NCBI RefSeq assembly: GCF_023150235.1
Contig: NZ_JAKLLH010000023.1
Location: forward strand, 1-48,877
Source of the DNA: Azonexus sp.
GTDB lineage: Bacteria; Pseudomonadota; Gammaproteobacteria; Burkholderiales; Rhodocyclaceae
Length of the DNA: 48,877 nt
Direction of reading: 5' to 3'
In this document: piece by piece, positions 38,565 to 47,468 of the stretch
How positions within the stretch are numbered: the first letter of the stretch is position 1
How the letters are laid out: the number at the start of each line of letters is the position of its first letter
The notes under the pieces: generated by a model
Told to the model about the DNA's origin: nothing
Databases searched by the model: none
What the model saw: only the letters and a program-made list of their open reading frames with translations
Made by a program: the position numbers and the translations under genes

Positions 38565-39025
38565 GAGGCACGCTCCTGGGCTTCGGCCAACGCCGCCGCT
38601 TCGTCCAGCCGCGCAGAGTCGGGCTGAAGTTCTTCCACCACGTCACGCACCAGACTGCGCCCACGCAACAGATGACGGCCAAGCTGTTCGACGAACTGCT
38701 CGAAGCACGCCTTGCCTTGGGCGCGGGCCGCTTCCTGGTGTGTCTCGGGAACCGGGGTGCTGACGGTCAGGAAGTAGCGAACGAATAGCGCCAGCGTCTC
38801 GATCTCGATGTTCTGGTCGCGCTCCAGCCGCTCGAACTGGCGTGACAGTCGATCAAGCCGCTTGGCGATGGCCGCCTCGCGCTGGTCGCCTGCATCCGGC
38901 GACAGCCAGGACGCCAGTGCCGCCGCGACGATGGACGACTTGGACACGCCTTTCTTGGCGGCCAGTTCGTCCAGACGCTTGGCATGTTCGGGCGGAATGA
39001 ACAGGTTGAGGCGGTATTGGCTCAT
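38561..39025 (-). CDS. CopG-family ribbon-helix-helix regulator
   Basis: The 154-residue protein has an N-terminal ribbon-helix-helix (about 1-45: RLNLFIPPEHAKRLDELAAK and GVSKSSIVAAALASWL) followed by a helical extension. Such CopG proteins lie between traG and trbB in Tn4371-like elements and are likely to regulate transfer genes. It overlaps both neighbours by ATGA, so it is embedded in the operon it may control. Confidence 0.88.
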   Translation of the reverse strand: MSQYRLNLFIPPEHAKRLDELAAKKGVSKSSIVAAALASWLSPDAGDQREAAIAKRLDRLSRQFERLERDQNIEIETLALFVRYFLTVSTPVPETHQEAARAQGKACFEQFVEQLGRHLLRGRSLVRDVVEELQPDSARLDEAAALAEAQERAS

Positions 39026-41037
39026 AGCTGGATTCCGTCGTCGGGATCGAGGGATGCCAGCCGGGCCGTGCGTTGCATGGCCGGGTCGAGCTGGCGGGGA
39101 AATAAGGCAGAGGCAGGCAGTGGCAAGTCGTCGTCATCGAGCAGTGCCAGGTCGTTGCTGACAGGTTCCTGTTCGGGGTGGTACTCGGCGACTTCGGATT
39201 GCTCTGGCTGACGGCGCGGTCCACCGTCATCGGCGGTGCCGGCTTCGCTGTCGGTCAAAGCCGTAGCGGCAGGTGCGGTTGGTGCCGTGGGGATCGCCAA
39301 AGCACTCCAGTCGTCGGGCTGCCGAGGCGGCGCGTCGGCGTAGCGACTGGCTGCGAGTGCGGGCGGTGGCAGTACGCGCCGCTTGAAGTTCGCATCGGCG
39401 TAGTAGCGCAGCTTCTTCGCCTTGATCGGCGCCACGCTGGACACCATCACGACGGCCTCATCCGGCGGGAGTTGCATCACCTCGCCAGGCGTCAGCAATG
39501 GCCGCGCCGTTTCCTGGCGCGACACCATCAGGTGGCCCAGCCACGGTGCAAGCCGGTGTCCCGCGTAGTTGCGCTGCGCGCGCAGCTCAGTGGCCGTGCC
39601 CAGCGTCTCGGAGATGCGCTTGGCGGTGCGTTCGTCGTTGGTGGCGAACGTCACCCGGACGTGGCAGTTGTCGAGGATGGAATGGTTCTGGCCGTAGGCT
39701 TTGTCGATCTGGTTGAGCGACTGGGCGATCAGGAAGCTGCGGATGCCGTAACCGGCCATGAACGCCAAGGCCGTCTCGAAGAAATCGAGTCGGCCCAGCG
39801 CTGGGAACTCGTCGAGCATCAACAGCAGCTTGTGGCGGCGCGCGATGCCATCTGAGCCGTCCAGCGATTCGGTCAGGCGCCGGCCGATCTGGTTGAGGAT
39901 CAGCCGCACCAGCGGCTTGGTGCGGCTGATGTCGGATGGCGGCACGACCAGATACAGCGATACCGGATGCTCTGCCGAAATCAGGTCGGCGATGCGCCAG
40001 TCGCAGCGCGAGGTGACTTCGGCCACCGTGGGGTCGCGGTACAGGCCGAGAAAGGACATGGCCGTGGACAGCACGCCCGAACGCTCGTTGTCGCTCTTGT
40101 TGAGCACTTCGCGCGCTGCTGAGGCAACGACAGGATGAGGCGTGTCACCGAGATGCCGTGTCGTCATCATCCGATGCAGCGTCAGCTCGAACGGGCATGC
40201 TGGGTCGGACAAGAAATTGGCAACGCCGCGCAGGGTCTTGTCCTCACCTGCGTAGAGAACGTGCAGGATGGCGCCGACCAGCAGCGCGTGCGAAGTCTTT
40301 TCCCAATGGTTGCGGCGCTCCAGTGCGCCTTCAGGATCAACCAGGATGTCGGCGATGTTCTGCACGTCGCGCACTTCATGCGCACCACGCCGAACCTCCA
40401 GCAGCGGGTTGTAGGCTGCTGATTTGGGATCGGTGGGGTTGAACAGCAGGCAGTGCGAGAAGCGCGAGCGCCAGCCCGCGGTGATCTGCCAGTTCTCGCC
40501 TTTGATGTCGTGGATGACTGCGGACGCTGGCCAAGAAAGAAGCGTTGGCACCACGAGACCAACGCCCTTGCCTGAGCGTGTCGGTGCAAAGGTCAGGACG
40601 TGTTCCGGTCCTTCGTGCCGCAGGTACTGGCCGTCATGCAGCCCGAGAAAAACGCCGACGGGCTGATTCAGCCCGGCTTTGCGGATGTCGGTGGCATCGG
40701 CCCAGCGCGCGGAGCCATAGGTCGTGACCAGCTTCGATTGCCGTGAACGCCACACCGACATGCCGATAGCGACCACGACGGCGACTAGCCCGCTGCCGCC
40801 TGCGATTGCGCCGCCGATGTCGAAGACATGCGGCGCGTAGGCATCGAAGAAGAACCACCACTCGAACAGCCGCCAAGGGTGATAGACCGGCGTGCCGAAG
40901 AAATCGAACCAGGGCGAACCTAGGCGTAGTTGGTAGCCCAGAGCGGCGGCTGTCCATTGTGTGGCGCCCCACACACCGGCGATCACAATGCCGAAAACTA
41001 CGGCGATCTGCCCGAACAGCACACCTTGACCTTGCAT
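39022..41037 (-). CDS. traG: Type IV coupling protein TraG (VirD4-like)
   Basis: The 671-residue coupling ATPase links the relaxosome to the mating channel. It has N-terminal membrane spans (about 5-30 and 75-100), Walker A FAPTRSGKGVGLVVPTLLSW (about 170) and Walker B KLLLMLDEFPALG (about 410). The C terminus is acidic and disordered. Start ATG 41037 is preferred over a frame from 41073. It is the first gene of the traG-trb unit, so the promoter should lie in 41038-41180. Confidence 0.95.
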   Translation of the reverse strand: MQGQGVLFGQIAVVFGIVIAGVWGATQWTAAALGYQLRLGSPWFDFFGTPVYHPWRLFEWWFFFDAYAPHVFDIGGAIAGGSGLVAVVVAIGMSVWRSRQSKLVTTYGSARWADATDIRKAGLNQPVGVFLGLHDGQYLRHEGPEHVLTFAPTRSGKGVGLVVPTLLSWPASAVIHDIKGENWQITAGWRSRFSHCLLFNPTDPKSAAYNPLLEVRRGAHEVRDVQNIADILVDPEGALERRNHWEKTSHALLVGAILHVLYAGEDKTLRGVANFLSDPACPFELTLHRMMTTRHLGDTPHPVVASAAREVLNKSDNERSGVLSTAMSFLGLYRDPTVAEVTSRCDWRIADLISAEHPVSLYLVVPPSDISRTKPLVRLILNQIGRRLTESLDGSDGIARRHKLLLMLDEFPALGRLDFFETALAFMAGYGIRSFLIAQSLNQIDKAYGQNHSILDNCHVRVTFATNDERTAKRISETLGTATELRAQRNYAGHRLAPWLGHLMVSRQETARPLLTPGEVMQLPPDEAVVMVSSVAPIKAKKLRYYADANFKRRVLPPPALAASRYADAPPRQPDDWSALAIPTAPTAPAATALTDSEAGTADDGGPRRQPEQSEVAEYHPEQEPVSNDLALLDDDDLPLPASALFPRQLDPAMQRTARLASLDPDDGIQL

Positions 41038-41180
41038 TCTGGCCTCCGATTTCTCCCATGTGGCAAGTGGCACGAAGACGTGCCGCAGCCATCAGGATCG
41101 GAGTCAGAACAAGGCCGGTCAAAGACCGTTATCGGGACAAAGATGCCTCAAAAAGCATCAATTCATGCAGGGGGAAAACC

Positions 41181-41214
41181 AATAAAAATGCCGCAAGCGA
41201 AAGCGCGTTGCGGC
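41181..41214 (-). terminator. Terminator between the exclusion lipoprotein and traG
   Basis: GCCGCAA (41190-41196) and TTGCGGC (41208-41214) form a perfect 7-bp stem with an 11-base loop; the minus-strand sequence after it is ATTTTTATT. It separates the LysR-eexN unit from the traG operon. Confidence 0.7.
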
Positions 41215-41257
41215 GTGTTGAGAAAACAAGCGAAGTCTTGCTTCAAATCGGCCGCGG

Positions 41258-41533
41258 TTAGAACTTGGGCTGCTCCTTCGGCGGCGTGTAGGGCGTTTTG
41301 CCTTCTCCGAAAAAACGTCGGTTCGTCGCCTCGGCCACTCGGTTACAGAGTTCATCGCCGAGCCTCGCGCGGTCCGTCTTGCATTGCTGGCGCAGTGCCT
41401 TCAACCGTTCAGGATTGGCAGCGAGTGATTCGACCGTTTCGATTGGCGCTGAGTTGTTGCTCGTCGCGGGTGGTTCGGATTTGCCGCAAGCCACCAGCGT
41501 TGCAGCTAGCAGAAGCGGGATGATCTTCTTCAT
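41258..41533 (-). CDS. EexN-like entry-exclusion lipoprotein
   Basis: The 91-residue protein has a short lipoprotein signal (KKIIPLLLAATLVACGKSEP, Cys 16) and a small domain with two further cysteines (ALRQQCKTDRARLGDELCNR). It matches EexN/TrbK-type lipoproteins, which block redundant entry of the same element into a cell already carrying it. Start overlaps the LysR stop (ATGA), so it is translated with that regulator. A terminator follows at 41181-41214. Confidence 0.75.
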   Translation of the reverse strand: MKKIIPLLLAATLVACGKSEPPATSNNSAPIETVESLAANPERLKALRQQCKTDRARLGDELCNRVAEATNRRFFGEGKTPYTPPKEQPKF

Positions 41534-42474
41534 GGCTCGATTTCCTCCGGTGGATCAGTTCGTTCAAGTGCAGCAGAGGTCTTTCCTCTTGGGGGATCAA
41601 TGGCAAGGACTCGTTCGATGAAACGAGCCAAGGCATCTGACGGTTCGCTATCCACGCGTAACAGGTAAGTCGTGAGCATGTGCGAACGGCCAGCCAGCGG
41701 CCGAGCCACCACGCTGGGTTCACGGCTGGCGGCAATCTGCGATGCGCCCGCCAGCCCGAGTGCAAAACCGGCCGACACCAGGGTCATCATGAGATCGAAG
41801 GATGCAACTCGTTCGGCGATCAACGGTTCCAGGCTCGATTGGCGCAAAGCACGATCAATTTGGCGAGCGTGTCCTTCACATGCATGCGCATCGCCGAGTG
41901 CCAGGGGATAGCGCAACACCTCGTCCAGCGGTACACGCTTGTAGGCGAGCAAGGGGTGGCGTGTCGGAACCGCCACCATCAATGGATCGTGCCAAATGGG
42001 TTCGGCAACAAGTCCGTCACCAGCTTCATCCAACTGAGCAAACCCTACGTCGTAGAGATCGTCGTGCAACCCCTTGATCTGCTGGCACAGGGGTACCTCG
42101 ATCAGGCGAATCTCGATTTCAGGCTCTTCCTGCCGGCAGAGTGCCAAGAGAGCTGAGAAGCAAGTCGGCGTGATGCCATCAGACAACGCAATGCGCAACT
42201 GGCCGTGAAAGCCGTTGGCGACGGCCTTTACGCTGTCGCAGGCCTGTTTCAAGGAGGCGAAGACGCGGGGCACATGTTCGAAGAACATCCGACCCGCGCG
42301 CGTCAGTCGGGTGCTGCGGGTGGTGCGGGAGAATAGTTGAGTACCCAGTTCCTCTTCGAGTTCTTTTATGGCGCGCGAAAGTGGAGACTGCTCGATATGC
42401 AGTTTTTCCGCCGCACGGGCGAAGTGAAGCTCTTCGGCTACGGCCAGGAAGCATCGAAGATGTCGCAGGTCCAT
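41530..42474 (-). CDS. LysR-family transcriptional regulator
   Basis: The 314-residue protein starts MDLRHLRCFLAVAEELHFAR, a standard LysR winged helix-turn-helix (about 1-60), followed by the two-lobed effector domain (about 90-295). The effector is unknown. It is coupled to the exclusion lipoprotein downstream by ATGA and lies between the transfer genes and the cargo. An alternative start at 42492 adds six residues. It could control exclusion or transfer in response to a small molecule; this is inference. Confidence 0.9.
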   Translation of the reverse strand: MDLRHLRCFLAVAEELHFARAAEKLHIEQSPLSRAIKELEEELGTQLFSRTTRSTRLTRAGRMFFEHVPRVFASLKQACDSVKAVANGFHGQLRIALSDGITPTCFSALLALCRQEEPEIEIRLIEVPLCQQIKGLHDDLYDVGFAQLDEAGDGLVAEPIWHDPLMVAVPTRHPLLAYKRVPLDEVLRYPLALGDAHACEGHARQIDRALRQSSLEPLIAERVASFDLMMTLVSAGFALGLAGASQIAASREPSVVARPLAGRSHMLTTYLLRVDSEPSDALARFIERVLAIDPPRGKTSAALERTDPPEEIEP

Positions 42475-42593
42475 CCAACCTTCCCTCGTCAAGTCTCCTA
42501 GTGCGGACTAACAGCGAGTCTTCCGGAGCCCTCCGTGCATTGCTAAGCGTCGGCTCTGGCAGGACGGTGCACAGCCGCCTTCCTCCGCATGTC

Positions 42594-43058
42594 TCAATGC
42601 TCGGCCAGCTTTCGCAGAAGCGCATACTGTTCCAGCGAAAGAATGCCGCGCAGTCGATTCACGAAATCGACGTGAATTTCCGCGATTTCCCGCTTGACCT
42701 GCTGCAGGCGGCCGAAGCGCTCCGTTTGCGCACGGCTGTCCTGACCGTCGAATGCGGCGATGGAGATTTCTCTCTCCAGCCTGGCGGCTTCGGCCTGCCG
42801 GGTTTGCGTCGGGCCGCGCACCTCGGCGGTGAGCCGATCGATCGCCTGCTGCTGTTCGCCGTCGATACGGAAGGCAGCCGCATTGTCCTTGATGAAGCGC
42901 AGTACGTGCGGCAGGTGGAAGGGATGGATCAGAGAGTACTGCGCCGGACCCGGTTCGATGCGGGCGCATTGCTCGGCCTTGGGGCGTTCGTCGGCGGCGG
43001 TCGGCAAAGCCAGCAAGGACAGCACCGACAGGGCGGCAAGGCGTCGTTTCGAGATCAT
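42594..43058 (-). CDS. Spy/CpxP-like periplasmic protein
   Basis: The 154-residue protein has a signal peptide (about 1-22, RRLAALSVLSLLALPTAADE) and an all-helical body with two LTxxQ-like motifs (RIDGEQQQAIDRL and ILSLEQYALLRKL), the hallmark of the Spy/CpxP/heavy-metal-sensor superfamily. Such proteins act as periplasmic chaperones or metal sensors. Start ATG 43058 overlaps the MFS stop (ATGA), so it is the last gene of the receptor operon. The longer frame from 43100 is not supported. Confidence 0.72.
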   Translation of the reverse strand: MISKRRLAALSVLSLLALPTAADERPKAEQCARIEPGPAQYSLIHPFHLPHVLRFIKDNAAAFRIDGEQQQAIDRLTAEVRGPTQTRQAEAARLEREISIAAFDGQDSRAQTERFGRLQQVKREIAEIHVDFVNRLRGILSLEQYALLRKLAEH

Positions 43059-44266
43059 TGGGCGGCTCCTTTCGATAGTAAAATACCTGATCCCCGCCAT
43101 GCGGCGATCAACAGGGCAACCGGCAGCGCGGCAAGCGCGAGCGCGGCCAGCATGCCGGGGTAGCCAAACCGGTCGAGCAGCAGCCCGGCCAAGGGGGCGG
43201 TCGCGATACGGCCGAATGTGAACAGACTGGCCTGCAGCCCGTAGTCGGCGGCTCGCCAGCCGTCACGGGCGAATTCCATCATCAGCGCGAAGGCCAGCGA
43301 GGAGGCCACGCCCATGGCGATGGCCAACAGCGCGGCGGCGGCGAGCAACAAGGGACCGGACCCATGCGCCGTCGCCACGGCCAGCAAGGCGAGGGCGACG
43401 ACATTGGCGCCGGCGGACAGCGGCAGGATGCCCGACACGCGGCCGCGCGGCGCGAAGCCGGCGGCCAGACTCGCCGCTGCTCCGAGTGCCCCGCCGCCGA
43501 CACCGGCAATCAAGGCGACCTCGCTGGCGGGAAAGCCGCGGTCGAGGAACAGGGGTTTGAGGTAGAGCCAGGCGGCGGCCACGAAGGGGAAGTAACCGAG
43601 CAGCGCCACCGTCCATGTTCCCGCGCCGGCCTGTTGGAAAAAACCGCGCCAGACGGCGAGTGGCGGCAAGCTATGCATGCTCTGCGCATGGGTGTCTTCC
43701 CGCACGAGTCCGAGCAGCGCAAGCGCCGCCAGCAGGCAGGCGCCCAGGATTAGGAAGGGCGCGGCCCAGCCGAACGCCTGCTGGACCAGCAGCATGAAGC
43801 CGCCGCCCACCACGGCGCCAGCGAAAGTGACCGCCGAGCGAACGCCACCCGCGAGCGGGCGTTCCTCGGGCCGGAACAATTGGATCGCCAGCGCATTGAC
43901 CGGGATGTCCACCCAGGTGGCGCACAGGGCTGCGAGGAAGGTCAGCGCGAAGAGAGCGCCCTTGTGGGTGTCGGCACCCAGGGCGGCCAGACCGAGGAGC
44001 GCCAGAAGGTAGCCGGCACCGGTCAGCCATGCCCAGTGCAGTTCGGGGCGGCGCCCCGGCCGCCAGCGCTGGACGGTCAGGGCGAGGAACAGTTTGAACA
44101 CCGCCGGCAGACTGGCGAGTTGAAATAGACCGATCTCGGTACCCGACCAGCCGTGCTGCCGCATGACCAGCGGCAGTCCCACCCAGAGATAGATGCCCGG
44201 AGCCGTCAGGGCGAAGTTGACCCAGCCGAACAGCGCCTGGCGCATGAGGGATCGCGGCCTACTCAT
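43055..44266 (-). CDS. MFS permease (AmpG/YbtX-like)
   Basis: The 403-residue protein has about 12 membrane spans and opens LMRQALFGWVNFALTAPGIY. It resembles the AmpG-like branch of the major facilitator family, which includes YbtX of the yersiniabactin locus and permeases for uptake of siderophores or muropeptides. In this operon it follows the TonB-dependent receptor and a methyltransferase, which suggests inner-membrane transport of the receptor's ligand or a product of it. Starts with an ATGA overlap to the methyltransferase. Confidence 0.82.
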   Translation of the reverse strand: MSRPRSLMRQALFGWVNFALTAPGIYLWVGLPLVMRQHGWSGTEIGLFQLASLPAVFKLFLALTVQRWRPGRRPELHWAWLTGAGYLLALLGLAALGADTHKGALFALTFLAALCATWVDIPVNALAIQLFRPEERPLAGGVRSAVTFAGAVVGGGFMLLVQQAFGWAAPFLILGACLLAALALLGLVREDTHAQSMHSLPPLAVWRGFFQQAGAGTWTVALLGYFPFVAAAWLYLKPLFLDRGFPASEVALIAGVGGGALGAAASLAAGFAPRGRVSGILPLSAGANVVALALLAVATAHGSGPLLLAAAALLAIAMGVASSLAFALMMEFARDGWRAADYGLQASLFTFGRIATAPLAGLLLDRFGYPGMLAALALAALPVALLIAAWRGSGILLSKGAAQ

Positions 44267-45306
44267 GCGTCCTTGCGCCCGACGACGACAGGGAGCGGTG
44301 CCATCGGAAACATGCCGCAGGCAAAGCTCTCGATGCGGACAAAGCCGCCGCGCGCCATCACCGCCGCCACGTCCCCCTGTCGTCCGACATACCGCCCCTG
44401 CATCAGCATCGGCAGGTAATACTGCAACACTTGGGCGGCAGCGGAAGGATCATTGCCGATTTCCGCATGTGCGCAGACCAGCGTGCCGCCCGGCCGCAGT
44501 GCCGCGTGCATCTTGCGCAGCGCGGCTTCGACATCGGGCACGAAGTGAAGCACCGAGGAACACCAGATGAGGTCGTAGCCGCTGCCGATATCATCCCTCC
44601 CCAGGTCGCCGCCCAGCACCTCGATACGCTGCGCCAGCCCCGCAGTGGCGATGTTCTCTTTCGCGACGGCGACGGCCTCCGGAAAATCGAAAACCACGCC
44701 GGAGAGTCCATCCTGCCGGCGCGCCAGTTCGATGGCCACCCACCCCGGCCCGCCGCCCAGGTCGAGCAGCCGGGTCGCCGATGCGAACTCCGGCACCCGG
44801 GACATGACCTCCAGCGCTGCCGGCACGGTGGCCGCGTGCTGATCCTGGGCCAGTTGCCCGCGCGCGGCGGCGGCCCACTGCTCGGCAAAGCGCTCGAGGG
44901 CCTGCCCGCCTTCGGCTTGCGTACCCTGCCGCACCTGATCCCGCAGCAGTCCGGCAGCTTGCCTGAGCCGGCTTTCGCGATAGAACCAGGCGTCTCCGTA
45001 CCACTGCGGCGACGCGCGCAGGAAGTAGGTGCGGGCGGTGGTACCGAGCCGATAGGTCGGCTCGGCGGATTCAAGGTGGTCCAGAGCGGGCCGGACGGAT
45101 CGCTCCAGCAGGCCCATGCCCCACAGCAGATCGAGTAGGTGGGCGGTGTTCCCGGCGTGCAAGCCAAGCCGGGCAGCCAGTTCGTCGGCAGTCAGGGGGG
45201 CGACCAGTGGTTCGAAGATGCCCAGCGTCAGGGCGCTCGAGAGCGCCTCGGTCTGGATAGCGGCGGCGGCCAGATTCCAATAGGCCTTCAAGGGATGGGT
45301 CTTCAT
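44263..45306 (-). CDS. SAM-dependent methyltransferase (O-methyltransferase fold with winged-helix domain)
   Basis: The 347-residue enzyme has an N-terminal helical dimerisation/winged-helix domain (about 10-95, with TADELAARLGLHAGNTAHLL), and a class I Rossmann methyltransferase domain with the SAM motif RLLDLGGGPGWVAIELAR (about 185), acidic loop VVFDFPEAV and post-motif YDLIWCSSVLHFV. It belongs to the methyltransferase-2-like group that methylates small aromatic or polyketide-type molecules. Its place between a TonB-dependent receptor and a permease is unusual. It starts 12 bases after the receptor with GGGAGC upstream. Confidence 0.85.
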   Translation of the reverse strand: MKTHPLKAYWNLAAAAIQTEALSSALTLGIFEPLVAPLTADELAARLGLHAGNTAHLLDLLWGMGLLERSVRPALDHLESAEPTYRLGTTARTYFLRASPQWYGDAWFYRESRLRQAAGLLRDQVRQGTQAEGGQALERFAEQWAAAARGQLAQDQHAATVPAALEVMSRVPEFASATRLLDLGGGPGWVAIELARRQDGLSGVVFDFPEAVAVAKENIATAGLAQRIEVLGGDLGRDDIGSGYDLIWCSSVLHFVPDVEAALRKMHAALRPGGTLVCAHAEIGNDPSAAAQVLQYYLPMLMQGRYVGRQGDVAAVMARGGFVRIESFACGMFPMAPLPVVVGRKDA

Positions 45307-45318
45307 GTCGCTCCCGTT

Positions 45319-47316
45319 TCAAAGACGCCAATTCAGCCGCAATCCGAATTCGCGCGGCGGACTGTAGATGGTGATGGTGCCGCTCGGGAATCCGACGGTG
45401 TCGTACTGTTTGTCGGCGGCGTTGTTGACGTAGGCGGTCAGCTCCGTGTGCCCCCACGCATAGCCGGCGGCCAGGTTGATGACGCCGTAACCGGGCCGCC
45501 GGTAGGCTGCCGTGTTGGCGGCGTCCACATAGACCTTGCCGTAACCGGCGACCTGCGCCTGCGCGTACCAGCCCTGTGGGGCGTCGTAGCGCAGGCCAAG
45601 GTGTCCGTTGATGTCCGGCGCGAACGGATTTCGGTTTCCGGCGTAATCGTTGCCGCCATCCTTGAATTGGCGGAAACGGGTGTGGTTCAGCCCAAGCGCC
45701 GCCTGAAGCTGCCAGCCCGCGCCGAGCAGCCAGCGCAGCTCGGCCTCCGCGCCGGTCGATCGCGCCGTGGCGGCATTGGTAATGAATATTTGCCCAAGCA
45801 CCGGACCCATCTGCTGCACCTGCATGTCGTCGATGTCCATGCGATACACGGCGGCGCTGTAGCGCAGGCGGCGGCTCAGGAGCGTGCCCTTGATGCCCAG
45901 TTCGTAGGCACGCAGCTTTTCCGGCTCGTAGCTCCGGTAGGTTTCGGACGCGAAGGTATTGAAGCCGCCGGCACGGAAACCATCCGCCACGCTGGCGTAG
46001 ACCTGCGTCTGGGGCTGCCATTGGTACTGCACGGCCAGCTTGGGTGTGAAACGCGTCCAGTCGCGCGTCTGCTCGTTCCCTTCGGTCAGCCTGAAGCGGA
46101 TTTCGTCGCGCTCGATGCGGGCGCCGGCCTCCAGCGACCAGCGTTCGGCGAGCGGAATCTCCCAATGGGTGAACAACGCACCCGAACTTCCCTTCTGCGT
46201 CGAGGCGGTGCGAGTCAGGGCAAGCGGTGTCTTGTTCTCGAAATTGAGCTCGTTGTCGTCTCGGTCGAGGTAAAGGCCAGCGAGCCAAGTGCTGGCGCCC
46301 AGCTTTCCTTCAAGCCGGAACTCCTGGGAGAGGGTCTGGAATCGGTGGTCGCGGCCCAGGTGCATCCGGTCCGCGGGCTGGAAATCATAGTCCTGCAGAA
46401 TTCGATCGAAGTGCTCGTTGTTGGCCGTGATCGAACGCAGGCGCAGGCCGGAGGCGAGTTCATGGGAAACATCCAGCGACTCGGTACGCGACTTGGTCCG
46501 GTTCCAGCTCTGCGCTCCGGAGCGGACCGTTTCGCGCGGGCCGCCCGTGGGTCCCCAGTTCGAACCGCCGTCGTCGTATTCGCGCTGGGTAAGGCGCAGC
46601 GCGATGTCGGTGCGCGCATCCGGCGTCCAGCGCAGCACGAGCCTGCCGCTGTGGCGCTCGCGATCGTCCTCAGTCTTGCCGGTATAGGTGTTGTCGATGA
46701 ACCCGTCCTGCCGGGCGAACTCACCGGCCACGCCGAGATAAAGCGTGTCCGGCACCAGGGCGCGACTGGCGTCGAAGCGCAGCGCCTGCTTGTCGCGGCT
46801 GCCCAGGTCGAGCGAGACCTGGGCGTACGGGTCGTTGCCCGGCTTGCGCGTGACGATGTTGACCACGCCGGCCTCCGCATTGCGCCCATAGAGCGTGGAC
46901 TGTGGTCCGCGCAGGATCTCGACGCGCTCGACACCGAGCAGGCTGTCATCGAAGCCCTGGCCGCGGAGCGTCGCCACGCCATCCACCGCGAGCACGGCCG
47001 ACGACGAAAACGAGATGACGTTGGCGGTCAGGCCGCGAACTACCGGCGGCTGCACGCCGGACTGGCCCAATATCGGCTGGGCTGCGAAGCCGGGTGTCAT
47101 CGCGGTGACGTCGGACAGGCCGCGCGCTCCTGCCATCTCCAGCTCGTCGCCATCGAAGGCGGTGACGCTGGCCGGCACGCGCTCCAGCGCCTGGGACTGT
47201 TTGTTGACCGTCACGGTGACGGCTGGGAGTTCGACAGCATCCTGCGGCCAGGCGGTCTGACTAGCCCCAAGCAGGAGCGACAACAGGCCGACATCGCAAC
47301 GGAGAGTTCTGCGCAT
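45319..47316 (-). CDS. TonB-dependent outer membrane receptor (metallophore type)
   Basis: The 665-residue receptor has a signal peptide (about 1-24), a plug domain (about 40-155, with VERVEILRGPQSTLYGRNAE followed by GVVNIVTRKPG) and a 22-strand barrel ending in GLRLNWRL, a normal C-terminal insertion signal. No clear separate signalling domain is present, so it is not a transducer type. It resembles iron-complex receptors, including the pesticin/yersiniabactin receptor FyuA group. ATG 47316 with GAGGAA upstream is the start; a TTG at 47331 is less likely. It is divergent from the AraC-type regulator, whose family (PchR/YbtA) often controls such receptors. Confidence 0.88.
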   Translation of the reverse strand: MRRTLRCDVGLLSLLLGASQTAWPQDAVELPAVTVTVNKQSQALERVPASVTAFDGDELEMAGARGLSDVTAMTPGFAAQPILGQSGVQPPVVRGLTANVISFSSSAVLAVDGVATLRGQGFDDSLLGVERVEILRGPQSTLYGRNAEAGVVNIVTRKPGNDPYAQVSLDLGSRDKQALRFDASRALVPDTLYLGVAGEFARQDGFIDNTYTGKTEDDRERHSGRLVLRWTPDARTDIALRLTQREYDDGGSNWGPTGGPRETVRSGAQSWNRTKSRTESLDVSHELASGLRLRSITANNEHFDRILQDYDFQPADRMHLGRDHRFQTLSQEFRLEGKLGASTWLAGLYLDRDDNELNFENKTPLALTRTASTQKGSSGALFTHWEIPLAERWSLEAGARIERDEIRFRLTEGNEQTRDWTRFTPKLAVQYQWQPQTQVYASVADGFRAGGFNTFASETYRSYEPEKLRAYELGIKGTLLSRRLRYSAAVYRMDIDDMQVQQMGPVLGQIFITNAATARSTGAEAELRWLLGAGWQLQAALGLNHTRFRQFKDGGNDYAGNRNPFAPDINGHLGLRYDAPQGWYAQAQVAGYGKVYVDAANTAAYRRPGYGVINLAAGYAWGHTELTAYVNNAADKQYDTVGFPSGTITIYSPPREFGLRLNWRL

Positions 47317-47411
47317 TGTTCGATTCCTCAAAGCATTTGCAATGACAGAAATACTATGGCCAAATAAGAATTAATCTCATGTAGAGTTGAATGAAATCGG
47401 GAGGAATCAAT
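47317..47411. promoter_or_regulatory. Divergent control region between receptor operon and AraC regulator
   Basis: The 95 bases between the receptor start and the first plus-strand ATG are AT-rich compared with their surroundings and must contain both promoters. AATAAGAATTAATCTCAT (47363-47380) vaguely resembles a Fur-type site; the match is too loose to claim. GGGAGGA (47399-47405) is a strong ribosome site. Confidence 0.4.
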
Positions 47412-47468
47412 ATGCGATCGGGAGTACCAGAGGAGTCGGACGATGCTTTGCCGGGCGTGTATCGATGA
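47412..47468 (+). CDS. 18-codon leader-like ORF overlapping the AraC gene start
   Basis: ATG 47412 stands 6 bases after GGGAGGA, the best ribosome site in the region, and reads MRSGVPEESDDALPGVYR before TGA at 47466-47468. It overlaps the first 26 bases of the AraC-type gene in another frame. It could be a translated leader that tunes regulator synthesis, or a sign that the annotated regulator start is displaced by a frameshift. No family was recognised. Confidence 0.35.
   Translation: MRSGVPEESDDALPGVYR

Noticed and set aside
45139-47367. 742-codon open frame antisense to the TonB receptor
   Set aside because: Shadow of a clear receptor gene on the other strand, with no start context or domain.
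47361-47380. Fur box in the receptor promoter region
   Set aside because: The AT-rich stretch matches the 19-base consensus too loosely to be called without a matrix score.
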